Shown piece after piece: positions 49,290 through 56,597 of a DNA stretch of 64,000 nt. Both the position numbers and the translations under genes were made by a program. Under the pieces are notes generated by a model. The model did not search any database and was not told the origin of the DNA. It was given only the letters and a program-made list of their open reading frames with translations. Source of the DNA: Cupriavidus sp. D384 (GTDB lineage Bacteria; Pseudomonadota; Gammaproteobacteria; Burkholderiales; Burkholderiaceae); NCBI RefSeq assembly GCF_001652915.1, contig NZ_BBQI01000090.1, forward strand, positions 479,891-543,890, given 5' to 3'. Every line of letters begins with the position of its first letter. The stretch's first letter is position 1.

Positions 49290-50459
49290 TTACAGCGTGG
49301 TGAACGACCAGTTCAGGTTCACGCCCTGCCCGTTCAGCGTTCCGCTGACCGTCACGTTGTAGCGCGTCTTGCTGGCCAGCGGTGCCGTGGGCGTGCAGAT
49401 CGCCAGCCCGCTCGCGGCGCCGGACATGCCCGACGTGCGGGCATCCACCTTCTCGCACGGCACGGTGTTGCCCGACGCATCGGTGATCGAGAACGTGTCG
49501 GCATTGAACACCAGCGACGTGTTCACCGCCTGCACCGTGACCGGATAGCCCATGGTCTTGCCCGCGTAGGCCGGTGCCGGATTCGGGCTCTCGCTGTTGA
49601 CCCAGCTGACCGGCACATCGGCCTGGCCGTTGTACGGATACGCCACCATCTGGTTATCGGCGCCGCCCGGGCTGCGGTCGGCAAGGTCGATGGTCTGGAA
49701 GTAGTACGCCTGCGTGCCGCCGCTGCTGCCCGCGCCCACGCTTTCGGCAAACCCGCTGCCGGCCGAGCCGTAGCTGCCCAGCAGTGCCGCGCGATGGAAC
49801 GGGGCATCGACCAGATCGATCACGAGCTGATCCTTGGGCGTCATCGACAGGTCTGCGCCCGCCTGCGACGTCCAGCGATTGGCGCCGGCCACCACTTCGG
49901 CCGTGGCATTGCTGGCGTAAGCGGCCTGGATGCGGTCGTTCGGGGCCGCGCCGGTGTAGGCGGGCTTGCCCGATTGCTCGTCGTGCGTCAGCGTGTTGTT
50001 GGCGAGCATGTAGGCCGTGTGGTTCTGGGCCACGGTGTTGAGCGCGTCGCGGGCGGTCAGCGGGGCCAGGCCCACCTGCTCGCGGCGATAGTTGGCGTAG
50101 CACAGGCCCGCGCTGCGCGCATCGGCCAGTACGTGATAGCCGGACACGCCCGTGCCACGCGCGGGCAGCAGGGCGACCGAACCGGTCACCGGTGCCGGTG
50201 CGGTGCCCGATACCGTATAGCAGGCGCGGTCGGTCCCGCCGGGGGTCGGAGCGGCAGCAGCCTGGCCGCTGGTGGCCGGCTGGGCAGCCGAGCCCGATTG
50301 CGCCGCGCTGCCGCCACCGCCGCTGCTGGCCGAGGTTGCGGAACCGCCACCGTCACCGCCGCCGCATGCGGCCAGTGTCAAAGCGGCACAGGCGGCGATG
50401 GCGCCGAGTGCAATCGGTCGTCCGTTGATGAAAGCAGAGCGCAAGAGTTTCCCTGGCAT
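49290..50459 (-). CDS. CAP-domain (SCP/PR-1-like) lipoprotein
   Basis: The 389-residue protein has a lipobox LTLAACGGGD and a low-complexity Gly/Ser/Ala/Gln linker. A CAP domain follows with LCYANYRREQVGLAPLTARD, AQNHTAYMLANNTLTHDE and DLVDAPFHRAALLGSYGSAG. The C-terminal region reads SWVNSESPNPAPAYAGKTMG and ends with NVTVSGTLNGQGVNLNWSF, a beta-sandwich pattern. CAP proteins are secreted and may bind lipids or peptidoglycan; bacterial roles are poorly known. The start at 50459 is chosen because GAGG lies about 9 bp upstream. An earlier ATG at 50480 is in frame. It converges with the sigma/anti-sigma operon. Confidence 0.9.
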   Translation of the reverse strand: MPGKLLRSAFINGRPIALGAIAACAALTLAACGGGDGGGSATSASSGGGGSAAQSGSAAQPATSGQAAAAPTPGGTDRACYTVSGTAPAPVTGSVALLPARGTGVSGYHVLADARSAGLCYANYRREQVGLAPLTARDALNTVAQNHTAYMLANNTLTHDEQSGKPAYTGAAPNDRIQAAYASNATAEVVAGANRWTSQAGADLSMTPKDQLVIDLVDAPFHRAALLGSYGSAGSGFAESVGAGSSGGTQAYYFQTIDLADRSPGGADNQMVAYPYNGQADVPVSWVNSESPNPAPAYAGKTMGYPVTVQAVNTSLVFNADTFSITDASGNTVPCEKVDARTSGMSGAASGLAICTPTAPLASKTRYNVTVSGTLNGQGVNLNWSFTTL

Positions 50460-50686
50460 GTGAGCGTGCCTCGATGTCATAGGTCTGGATTGGGGAAACT
50501 GCCCGCATCCCGGTGTGTGAACCGGGACGACGCCTGGGCGCTGCGGCGCCGCCATTTGAGGCGTCGGGGACAGATGGAACGCAGTGATGGTAGGGACGCC
50601 TGCCACCACCGTCCATCTTTCGAACACTTTCTTACGCTGTGATCCGAGCGCGCTGCACTGCGCCTGCGCGGCCCATCAACCGTGGC

Positions 50687-51631
50687 TCAGGCGTCCGCCC
50701 CGGCCGAGACATCGCCCATGCCGCTGCCCAGCGACGACATGACCGCCATCAGCTGCTCGCGCAGCCAGCGGTTGGCGCCATCGTTCTCGCCGCCCGCGTG
50801 CCAGTACAGGTGCAGTTCCAGCGACGGCACCTTGAACGGCAGCGACAGCAGCCGGTTGGCATAGGGCTCGTTGGCGATGCGTGCGTAGCGCAGCGGCAGC
50901 GTGGCCAGCAGGTCCGTACAGCTGACCACGCGGCAGGCCGCCGCGTAGTGCTGGCAGCGCAGCCGCACACGGCGCGTCAGGCCCATGCGGTGCAGCGCCT
51001 GGTCCTCCAGCCCTGCCCCGCGCCGGCGCGACGACACATGCACGTGCTCGGCCGACAGGTAGCGTTCCAGCGTCAGTTCCTTCTTCACCAGCGGATGGTC
51101 GCGCCGGGCCAGCACCACCATCGGGTCCGACATGAAGGCACTGTGGTGAATGGCGGGCGACACCGGCAGCAGGATGTCGATGGCGGTGTCCAGCGTGCCG
51201 GCCAGCAGTTCGGACTCCATCTCGCGACGATCAAAGCGGATGGCGGCGATTTCCACGTGTGGCGCCATGGCGGTCACGCGCGCCATCAGCGGCGGCAGCA
51301 GCGTGCTTTCCAGCGCGTCACGCATGCCGATGGTGAAGCGCCGCGTGGTGTTGGCGGGATCGAAGTGCGGGGTGTCCTGCAACGTGCGGGCGAACGATTG
51401 CAGCGCGCCGCGCACCTCGCCCGCCAGCGACCGCGCCAGCGGCGTGGGCGCCATGCCCTGCCCGCGCCGCTCGAACAGCGGATCGTCGAACAGCGTGCGC
51501 AGGCGCCCCAGCGCGTGGCTCACGGCGGGCTGCGTCAGGTTCAGCTGGCGCGCCGCGGCCGTGATGCTGCCTTCGCTGTAGATGGCGTCGAACACGACGA
51601 AGAGATTGAGGTCGATCCGGCTGAGTTGCAT
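50687..51631 (-). CDS. LysR-type transcriptional regulator
   Basis: The 314-residue protein starts MQLSRIDLNLFVVFDAIYSEGS, with HTH core ITAAARQLNLTQPAVSHALGR and wing FERRGQGMAPTPLARSL. The effector domain includes FTIGMRDALESTLLPPLMAR. This is the NodD/NahR-like subgroup pattern (DLNLLxxFDAIxxEGS), which often responds to aromatic or acyl ligands. GGAAGG lies 5 bp before the ATG at 51631, which decides this start over one five codons earlier. It is divergent from an acyl-CoA dehydrogenase gene (172 bp away), its likely target. The divergent region is relatively AT-rich, as expected for a LysR operator-promoter. Confidence 0.92.
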   Translation of the reverse strand: MQLSRIDLNLFVVFDAIYSEGSITAAARQLNLTQPAVSHALGRLRTLFDDPLFERRGQGMAPTPLARSLAGEVRGALQSFARTLQDTPHFDPANTTRRFTIGMRDALESTLLPPLMARVTAMAPHVEIAAIRFDRREMESELLAGTLDTAIDILLPVSPAIHHSAFMSDPMVVLARRDHPLVKKELTLERYLSAEHVHVSSRRRGAGLEDQALHRMGLTRRVRLRCQHYAAACRVVSCTDLLATLPLRYARIANEPYANRLLSLPFKVPSLELHLYWHAGGENDGANRWLREQLMAVMSSLGSGMGDVSAGADA

Positions 51632-51803
51632 GGCACCTTCCTGCACGCGTGCTTTACTGAGGCATCAATGTCGCGCATTCTGGCATGGAATGCAGCAGAT
51701 TGATACTGACCAATCCAGAAAATTCATTTTTCTAATTAGCCTCGTTCCGCTAGAGTAGCCACAGTCGGCACGGCGTGCCCATCAAAAACCCCGAGGAGAC
51801 CCC

Positions 51804-53066
51804 ATGCAATTCGAATACTCGCCCAAGGTCAAGGAGATGCAGGCCAGGCTGCTGGCCTTCTTCGACAAGCACATCTACCCGAACGAAAAGCGCTTCTACG
51901 CCGAGGTGCAGGCCAACCGCGAAGCGGGCAATGCATGGGTGCCGACCAAGGTCGTGGAAGAACTGAAGCCGCTGGCCCGCGAAGCCGGCCTGTGGAACCT
52001 GTTCCTGCCGCGCTCGAAGCGGGCCCCGGAAGGCCTGTCGAACCTGGAATATGCGCCGATGTGCGAGATCATGGGCCGGGTGCCCTGGTCGGCCGAGGTG
52101 TTCAACTGCGCCGCGCCGGACACCGGCAACATGGAGACGCTGGAGCGCTACGCGTCGGAAGAACTGAAGGACCAGTGGCTGGAACCGCTGCTGCGCGGCG
52201 AGATCCGCTCGGCCTTCCTGATGACCGAGCCGGCCGTCGCCTCGTCCGACGCCACCAATATCGAATGCCGCATCGAGCGCGATGGTGACCATTACGTCAT
52301 CAACGGCACCAAGTGGTGGTCGTCGGGAGCCGGCGATCCGCGCTGCAAGGTCTACATCGTGATGGGCAAGACCGACCCCGAGGCGGGCCGCCACGAGCAG
52401 CAGTCGATGATCGTGGTGCCGGCCGACACGCCGGGCATCACCATCAAGCGCTTCCTGCCCGTGTTCGGCTACGACGACGCGCCGCACGGCCACATGGAAA
52501 TCGAACTGAAGAACGTGCGCGTGCCGGCCAGCAATATCCTGCTGGGCGAAGGCCGCGGCTTCGAGATCGCGCAGGGCCGCCTGGGCCCGGGCCGTATCCA
52601 CCACTGCATGCGCAGCGTTGGCGTGGCCGAGCGTGCGCTGGAACTGATGTGCAAGCGCAGCCTGCAACGCGTGGCGTTCGGCAAGGAAGTGGCCCGCCAG
52701 GGCGTGACGCAGGAGCGCATCGCCGAAGCCCGTTGCGATATCGAGATGGCCCGCCTGCTGACGCTGAAGGCCGCCTACATGATGGACACCGTGGGCAACA
52801 AGGTGGCGAAGGCCGAAATCGCGATGATCAAGGTGGTGGCGCCGAACGTGGCGCTGCGCGTGATCGACTGGGCCATCCAGGTGCACGGCGCCGCGGGCGT
52901 GTCCGGCGACTTCCCGCTGGCCAACTGGTGGGCGCACCAGCGCACGCTGCGCCTGGCTGACGGCCCGGATGAGGTACACCGCAACGCCATCGCCAAGCTG
53001 GAACTGGCCAAGCACATGAACGTCAATGCCGACAGCATCCAGATGCCCGTGACGCGCGGTTCGTGA
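51804..53066 (+). CDS. acyl-CoA dehydrogenase family protein (ACAD10/11-like)
   Basis: The 420-residue flavoprotein has the acyl-CoA dehydrogenase layout: all-helical N-terminus, FAD/substrate region AFLMTEPAVASSDATNIECR, GTKWWSSGAGDPRCKVYIVMG and C-terminal helices. The C-terminus reads RVIDWAIQVHGAAGVSGDFPL and LADGPDEVHRNAIAKLEL. The catalytic base cannot be fixed with certainty. The sequence, including EPAVASSDATNIE, fits the ACAD10/11 branch, which in bacteria occurs with phosphotransferases like the one at 40557. GAGGAG precedes the ATG by 6 bp. A LysR gene is divergent upstream and a terminator follows. It probably oxidises a medium- or branched-chain acyl-CoA. Confidence 0.92.
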   Translation: MQFEYSPKVKEMQARLLAFFDKHIYPNEKRFYAEVQANREAGNAWVPTKVVEELKPLAREAGLWNLFLPRSKRAPEGLSNLEYAPMCEIMGRVPWSAEVFNCAAPDTGNMETLERYASEELKDQWLEPLLRGEIRSAFLMTEPAVASSDATNIECRIERDGDHYVINGTKWWSSGAGDPRCKVYIVMGKTDPEAGRHEQQSMIVVPADTPGITIKRFLPVFGYDDAPHGHMEIELKNVRVPASNILLGEGRGFEIAQGRLGPGRIHHCMRSVGVAERALELMCKRSLQRVAFGKEVARQGVTQERIAEARCDIEMARLLTLKAAYMMDTVGNKVAKAEIAMIKVVAPNVALRVIDWAIQVHGAAGVSGDFPLANWWAHQRTLRLADGPDEVHRNAIAKLELAKHMNVNADSIQMPVTRGS

Positions 53067-53091
53067 CAGGCCCGGTGGCCTGCCACGCGAG

Positions 53092-53117
53092 AAGCCCGGC
53101 CCTGTGCCGGGCTTTTT
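53092..53117 (+). terminator. intrinsic terminator of the acyl-CoA dehydrogenase gene
   Basis: AAGCCCGGC (53092-53100) and GCCGGGCTT (53106-53114) form a 9 bp stem with loop CCTGT, followed by TTT. Confidence 0.88.
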
Positions 53118-53189
53118 CATGCACGGCCAGCAGGGTTATTCACTCTGTGCTTAAATTCCCCGGCCTATCTTCCACGGAGAACGTTGCAC

Positions 53190-53882
53190 ATGATCGACGT
53201 CTACACCTGGGCCACCCCGAACGGCCACAAGGTCCACATCATGCTTGAGGAATGCGGCCTGGAGTACAAGGTCCACCCGATCAATATCGGTGCCGGCGAC
53301 CAGTTCGGCGCCGACTTCCTGAAGATCAGCCCCAACAACAAGATTCCGGCGATCGTCGACAGCGACGGCCCCGACGGCGAGCCGATCTCGCTGTTCGAAT
53401 CGGGCGCGATCCTGCTGTACCTGGCCAGCAAGACTGGCAAGTTCCTGCCCGACGACGTACGCGGCAAGTACGATGCGCTGCAGTGGCTGATGTTCCAGAT
53501 GGGTGGTGTCGGCCCGATGCTGGGCCAGGCGCACCATTTCCGGATCTATGCGCCCGAGAAAATCGAATACGCGGTGAACCGCTATACCAACGAGGCCAAG
53601 CGGCTGTATGGCGTGATCGACAAGCAGTTGTCGCAACACGCCTGGCTGGCCGGTGACAGCTATTCGATCGCGGACATCGCCACGTTCCCGTGGCTGCGCA
53701 GCTGGCAGAACCAGGGCGTGGAGCTGGACGACTACCCGCACCTGAAGCGCTGGTTCAACGAGATTGCCGAGCGCCCGGCCGTGAAGCGCGGCGTGGAGGT
53801 CCTGGCAAAGGAACGCAAGCCGCTGCAATCGGACAAGGAGCGCGAGATCCTGTTCGGCGCCACGCAATACCAGCGGCGCTAA
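53190..53882 (+). CDS. glutathione S-transferase, Nu-class (YfcG-like)
   Basis: The 230-residue protein closely follows YfcG/YghU: MIDVYTWATPNGHKVHIMLEE at the N-terminus, the hallmark KISPNNKIPAIVDSDGPDG and LFESGAILLYLASKTGKFLP. MFQMGGVGPMLGQAHHF and YSIADIATFPWLRSW lie in the C-terminal domain. Members are disulfide-bond reductases that use bound glutathione. The TPNGHK segment holds the Thr and Asn that contact the glutathione sulfur. GGAGA lies 11 bp before the ATG; a TTG two codons earlier (53184) is also possible. It follows the acyl-CoA dehydrogenase terminator and precedes a gene-poor stretch. Confidence 0.92.
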   Translation: MIDVYTWATPNGHKVHIMLEECGLEYKVHPINIGAGDQFGADFLKISPNNKIPAIVDSDGPDGEPISLFESGAILLYLASKTGKFLPDDVRGKYDALQWLMFQMGGVGPMLGQAHHFRIYAPEKIEYAVNRYTNEAKRLYGVIDKQLSQHAWLAGDSYSIADIATFPWLRSWQNQGVELDDYPHLKRWFNEIAERPAVKRGVEVLAKERKPLQSDKEREILFGATQYQRR

Positions 53883-54093
53883 GCCCTGGCATCACCCGGA
53901 CGGGTGTCGTAATCCGCACGGCTTGCGGCAGGCGTCAGGAGCTGGCCGTTGCCGGAATGACACAGTAATGAGAATCGATGCCGAAACCGGCATCGATTGC
54001 TCGTGTCAAATAACGGATTCCGGCCCGGCAGCGGAGGCATGAAAAGCCGGATGGTATTTCGATGAAATCGGGCTTGCGTGCGGAGGGTGCCGG

Positions 54094-54276
54094 ATGCCCA
54101 ATGGTCCGCGTGGCGCGGATTTCCGCCACATCGACGCCGCCTGGTCATCACGTACCAAGGGGGTCTGTGATGACTGCCCCGCGCGGCAACTGTGCCGCAT
54201 TGGCGACAGGCGTATCGCTTACGATGAGGATCTGGTACCGATAGAACGACAAACTATAAGTTGTCGTTCCGCATAG
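54094..54276 (+). CDS. 60-residue protein with FNR-type C-x2-C-x5-C motif (or remnant of an fnr-like gene)
   Basis: The small frame encodes VCDDCPARQLCRIG, with Cys spaced C-x2-C-x5-C exactly as the N-terminal iron-sulfur ligands of FNR (CQDCSISQLC). A later IERQ resembles the IERK after that cluster in FNR. No cyclic-nucleotide-binding or HTH domain follows; the frame stops after 60 codons. GGAGGG stands 6 bp before the ATG, a good ribosome-binding site. The gene sits 53 bp upstream of an XRE regulator and its 3' end contains a perfect inverted repeat. It may be a small redox-sensing partner protein or the remnant of a degraded fnr-like gene. The flanking 53883-54093 holds nothing else recognised. 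Confidence 0.55.
   Translation: MPNGPRGADFRHIDAAWSSRTKGVCDDCPARQLCRIGDRRIAYDEDLVPIERQTISCRSA
54244..54269. repeat. inverted repeat, candidate operator of the XRE gene
   Basis: GAACGACAA (54244-54252) and TTGTCGTTC (54261-54269) are perfect 9 bp arms around an 8 nt centre, ACTATAAG. It overlaps the 3' end of the small Cys-motif gene and lies about 60 bp before the XRE start. Confidence 0.7.
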
Positions 54277-54297
54277 ATCGAGCCCTTAGTCTCGATC
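54276..54297. repeat. second inverted repeat before the XRE gene
   Basis: GATCGAG (54276-54282) and CTCGATC (54291-54297) are perfect 7 bp arms with loop CCCTTAGT. It lies between the first repeat and the XRE start, and may be part of the same control region. Confidence 0.6.
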
Positions 54298-54329
54298 GAC
54301 TTAGCGACTTAATATCCACACAGCAGCAT

Positions 54330-54707
54330 ATGACAGCAGACCCACTCAAGCTGTTCGGGCGACATTTGACCTGGTTGCGCAAGCAGCGTGGCTGGTCACA
54401 GGAAGCGCTGTCGCTGGAAAGCGGCCTGGCCCGATCCTACCTCAGCGGCATCGAGCGCGGCACGCGCAATGTTGCGCTATATAACATTTGTACCCTCGCT
54501 GACACGCTCGGTGTTTCGCCTACCGAGATGCTTGACTTTTCCAAGCATCGACCGGAAGAGGCGCAGGAAGCCGCCCGCTCGCCGTTCGACGCCGAGCAGT
54601 CTCCCTCGGTACAGGCAACGCTGCGCTATATGGCCGATCTCAACGACGTCGATCGCGACGTCGTGGCTGGCGTGGCACGGGCACTGGCGCGCCGGCACGC
54701 TCGCTGA
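54330..54707 (+). CDS. XRE-family HTH transcriptional regulator
   Basis: The 125-residue protein has the Cro/CI-type HTH near its N-terminus: LFGRHLTWLRKQRGWSQEALSLESGLARSYLSGIERGTRNVALYNICTLADTLGV in short overlapping motifs such as WSQEALSLESG and SYLSGIERG. The tail of about 55 residues is acidic and Ala-rich with no ligand domain. Such short XRE proteins usually act as autorepressors or as regulators of an adjacent small gene. The start MTADPLK at 54330 is chosen because it gives a normal head; an in-frame TTG at 54261 lies inside the inverted repeat. It converges with ureG, 32 bp away. Two inverted repeats upstream are candidate binding sites. Confidence 0.92.
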   Translation: MTADPLKLFGRHLTWLRKQRGWSQEALSLESGLARSYLSGIERGTRNVALYNICTLADTLGVSPTEMLDFSKHRPEEAQEAARSPFDAEQSPSVQATLRYMADLNDVDRDVVAGVARALARRHAR

Positions 54708-54739
54708 AACGCCCCGCCCGAGGCAGGGCGCATGCAGGC

Positions 54740-55363
54740 TCAGACGTTCAGCATGCCCTGCTGCTCGATAAAGGCAATCACCTGGTCCAGGCCCTGCCCT
54801 GACTTGACACTGCCCATCACGAACGGACGATCGCCGCGCATCTTGCGCGTATCGCTCTCCATGATTTCGAGCGACGCCCCCACGTAGGGCGCCAGGTCGG
54901 TCTTGTTGACCACCAGCAGGTCGGACTTCGTAATCCCTGGTCCGCCCTTGCGAGGAATCTTCTCCCCCCCCGCCACATCGATCACGTAGATCGTCAGATC
55001 GGACAATTCCGGGCTGAAGGTCGCGGCCAGGTTGTCGCCTCCCGATTCGATGAACACCACGTCGGCATCCGGAAACCGGGCCAGCATGCGGTCCACTGCT
55101 TCCAGGTTGATGGAAGCGTCCTCGCGGATCGCCGTGTGCGGGCAGCCGCCCGTTTCCACGCCCATGATGCGCTCGGCCGGCAGGGCGCCCGAGATCGTCA
55201 GCAGGCGCTGGTCTTCCTTGGTGTAGATATCGTTGGTGATGGCGACCAGGTCATAGCGGTCACGCATGGCCTTGCAGAGCATCTCCAGCAGGGTGGTCTT
55301 GCCGGAGCCCACGGGGCCGCCCACGCCAACGCGCAGCGGAGGATTCTTCTTGGTTCGGGTCAT
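54740..55363 (-). CDS. ureG: urease accessory GTPase UreG
   Basis: UreG is a SIMIBI-class GTPase that delivers nickel energy-dependently during urease maturation, acting with UreD, UreF and UreE. The 207-residue protein shows the P-loop VGVGGPVGSGKTTLLEML and TNDIYTKEDQRLL. The Cys-His nickel site is in GVETGGCPHTAIREDASINL, followed by VFIESGGDNLAATFSPELSD and NKTDLAPYVGASL. All conserved residues are intact. It is the last gene of the minus-strand urea block, 17 bp downstream of ureF. Confidence 0.98.
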   Translation of the reverse strand: MTRTKKNPPLRVGVGGPVGSGKTTLLEMLCKAMRDRYDLVAITNDIYTKEDQRLLTISGALPAERIMGVETGGCPHTAIREDASINLEAVDRMLARFPDADVVFIESGGDNLAATFSPELSDLTIYVIDVAGGEKIPRKGGPGITKSDLLVVNKTDLAPYVGASLEIMESDTRKMRGDRPFVMGSVKSGQGLDQVIAFIEQQGMLNV

Positions 55364-55380
55364 GATCGGATTCAGGTGCG

Positions 55381-56073
55381 CTAGGAGCGGAAAAGCCGGG
55401 AATACTGGGTCTCGTGCCGTGCCGACAGCAGGCCCAGCATCGGGGAAAACGTGGAAAGCCGCGGTGGCTCGGCATCGGCACGGCGGGTGGCCTCATCCAC
55501 GGCGTCGAGCACATGGCGGTGCAGGCCGCGCAGGATCTGCTGGCCGGCCACCTGGCCCAGCGGCACCGCCTTGAGCGCGGCAGCCACCTGGTTCTCGGCC
55601 CAGTTGAAGGCATAGGCGGCCAGCCCCTCGCGGGCATCGATATCGAGCGCCACGCACGCCGCCGTAAAGGCCGTGGGCAGGCACAGCGGCGACAGGCCGC
55701 GCAAGGTGTCGCGCAATGCCGCATCGCCCCACTCCATCTGGGCAATCAGCTTTGCCAGCGACCAGCCCATCTGCTCGGTTTCGAGCCGCAACTCGGACGT
55801 TTCGCGCGTGACGTGGAACCAGTCGTTCCAGCGGGCAACCGATGCCGCGTCCTGCTGCCGCCAGGCACGATGCAGCAGCAGCCAGACCGGCGCCTCGCAC
55901 TGGGCCTGCACATGCATCAGATTGTCGCGAATCCAGTGCTCGGCCGTCGCGGCATCGCCGACCATCCCGCAGTCGATGGCCGCCTCAAGCCCCTGCGAAT
56001 AGCTGAACCCGCCAATCGGCAACGCCGGCGACGCAAGGTGCAGCAGCGAGATCAGTTGCGGAAGTGCCGTCAT
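55381..56073 (-). CDS. ureF: urease accessory protein UreF
   Basis: UreF bridges UreD and UreG in the maturation complex and gates nickel transfer. The 230-residue protein begins LPQLISLLHLASPALPIGGF, followed by SYSQGLEAAIDCGMVGDAAT, the classical UreF opening. Later come DWFHVTRETSELRLETEQMGWSL and a helical body ending LFRS. The ATG at 56073 overlaps the stop of the upstream DUF559 gene by 4 bp (ATGA), so translation of the two is coupled. ureG follows 17 bp downstream. Confidence 0.97.
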   Translation of the reverse strand: MTALPQLISLLHLASPALPIGGFSYSQGLEAAIDCGMVGDAATAEHWIRDNLMHVQAQCEAPVWLLLHRAWRQQDAASVARWNDWFHVTRETSELRLETEQMGWSLAKLIAQMEWGDAALRDTLRGLSPLCLPTAFTAACVALDIDAREGLAAYAFNWAENQVAAALKAVPLGQVAGQQILRGLHRHVLDAVDEATRRADAEPPRLSTFSPMLGLLSARHETQYSRLFRS

Positions 56074-56591
56074 GGCGTCTGGCTCCGCTTACCGGTTGCC
56101 GGCAACCCCTCAACGAATCCATTGGCCAAAGCAGCCTGACGAATGGTTTCCAGCACACCCTCGATCTGATCGTGGATCTCGTTGTTCCAGAAGTGCAGCA
56201 CCGTAAAGCCCTGGTCTCGCAGCCACACATCGCGATCGACGTCGTAAAGCGAGCCATGCTGACTACCATCGGCCTCGACGATCAGTTTGTGCTCCATGCA
56301 GATGAAGTCGGCAATATACGGCCCGACTGGCGTCTGACGTCTGAATTTCAGGCCAAAGAAGCGATGGGCACGCAGGAAGTACCACAGGCGCTCTTCGGCT
56401 GCAGTTTGATGGGAGCGTAGCGCTTTCGCGAATTCGTGGTTGGTCAGCCGCCTGCCCTCTCCCCCGGCCCCTCTCCCGCTGGCGGGAGAGGGGAGAAAAC
56501 CAGCGGCGTTCGACACCTCGGTGGTGGTCTCCCCTCTCCCGTGCACGGGAGAGGGGTTGGGGGAGAGGGCAAGCGTCTGATTCACGATCAC
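56070..56591 (-). CDS. DUF559 (Vsr/PD-(D/E)XK endonuclease-fold) protein inside the urease cluster
   Basis: The core from about residue 50 matches DUF559: NHEFAKALRSHQTAAEERLW, FLRAHRFFGLKFRRQTPVG and YIADFICMEHKLIVEADGSQH. The latter has the D...ExD/K-type catalytic pattern of the very-short-patch-repair endonuclease fold. GFTVLHFWNNEIHDQIEGVL follows. The first ~48 codons are made of two CTCTCCC-type palindromes translated as PNPSPVHGRGE and LPSPASGRGAGGEG, so the real start is uncertain; the frame opens with GTG at 56591. It starts 6 bp after ureE and its stop overlaps the ureF start. The function of DUF559 proteins is unknown; they often behave as mobile or horizontally acquired genes. 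Confidence 0.85.
   Translation of the reverse strand: MIVNQTLALSPNPSPVHGRGETTTEVSNAAGFLPSPASGRGAGGEGRRLTNHEFAKALRSHQTAAEERLWYFLRAHRFFGLKFRRQTPVGPYIADFICMEHKLIVEADGSQHGSLYDVDRDVWLRDQGFTVLHFWNNEIHDQIEGVLETIRQAALANGFVEGLPATGKRSQTP
56468..56493. repeat. CTCTCCC-type palindrome, copy 6
   Basis: CCCCTCTCCCGC (56468-56479) pairs with GCGGGAGAGGGG (56482-56493) around TG. It lies inside the open frame of the DUF559 gene, before its conserved core. Confidence 0.85.
56531..56556. repeat. CTCTCCC-type palindrome, copy 7
   Basis: A perfect 26 bp palindrome: CCCCTCTCCCGTG (56531-56543) followed by its complement CACGGGAGAGGGG (56544-56556). It lies 38 bp from copy 6, close to the ureE end of the DUF559 frame. 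Confidence 0.9.
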
Positions 56592-56597
56592 ATTCGG

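Noticed and set aside
53883..54093. Further genes in the gap after the YfcG-like gene
   Set aside because: Short frames on both strands lack ribosome-binding sites and recognisable motifs; only the 60-codon frame at 54094 has support.
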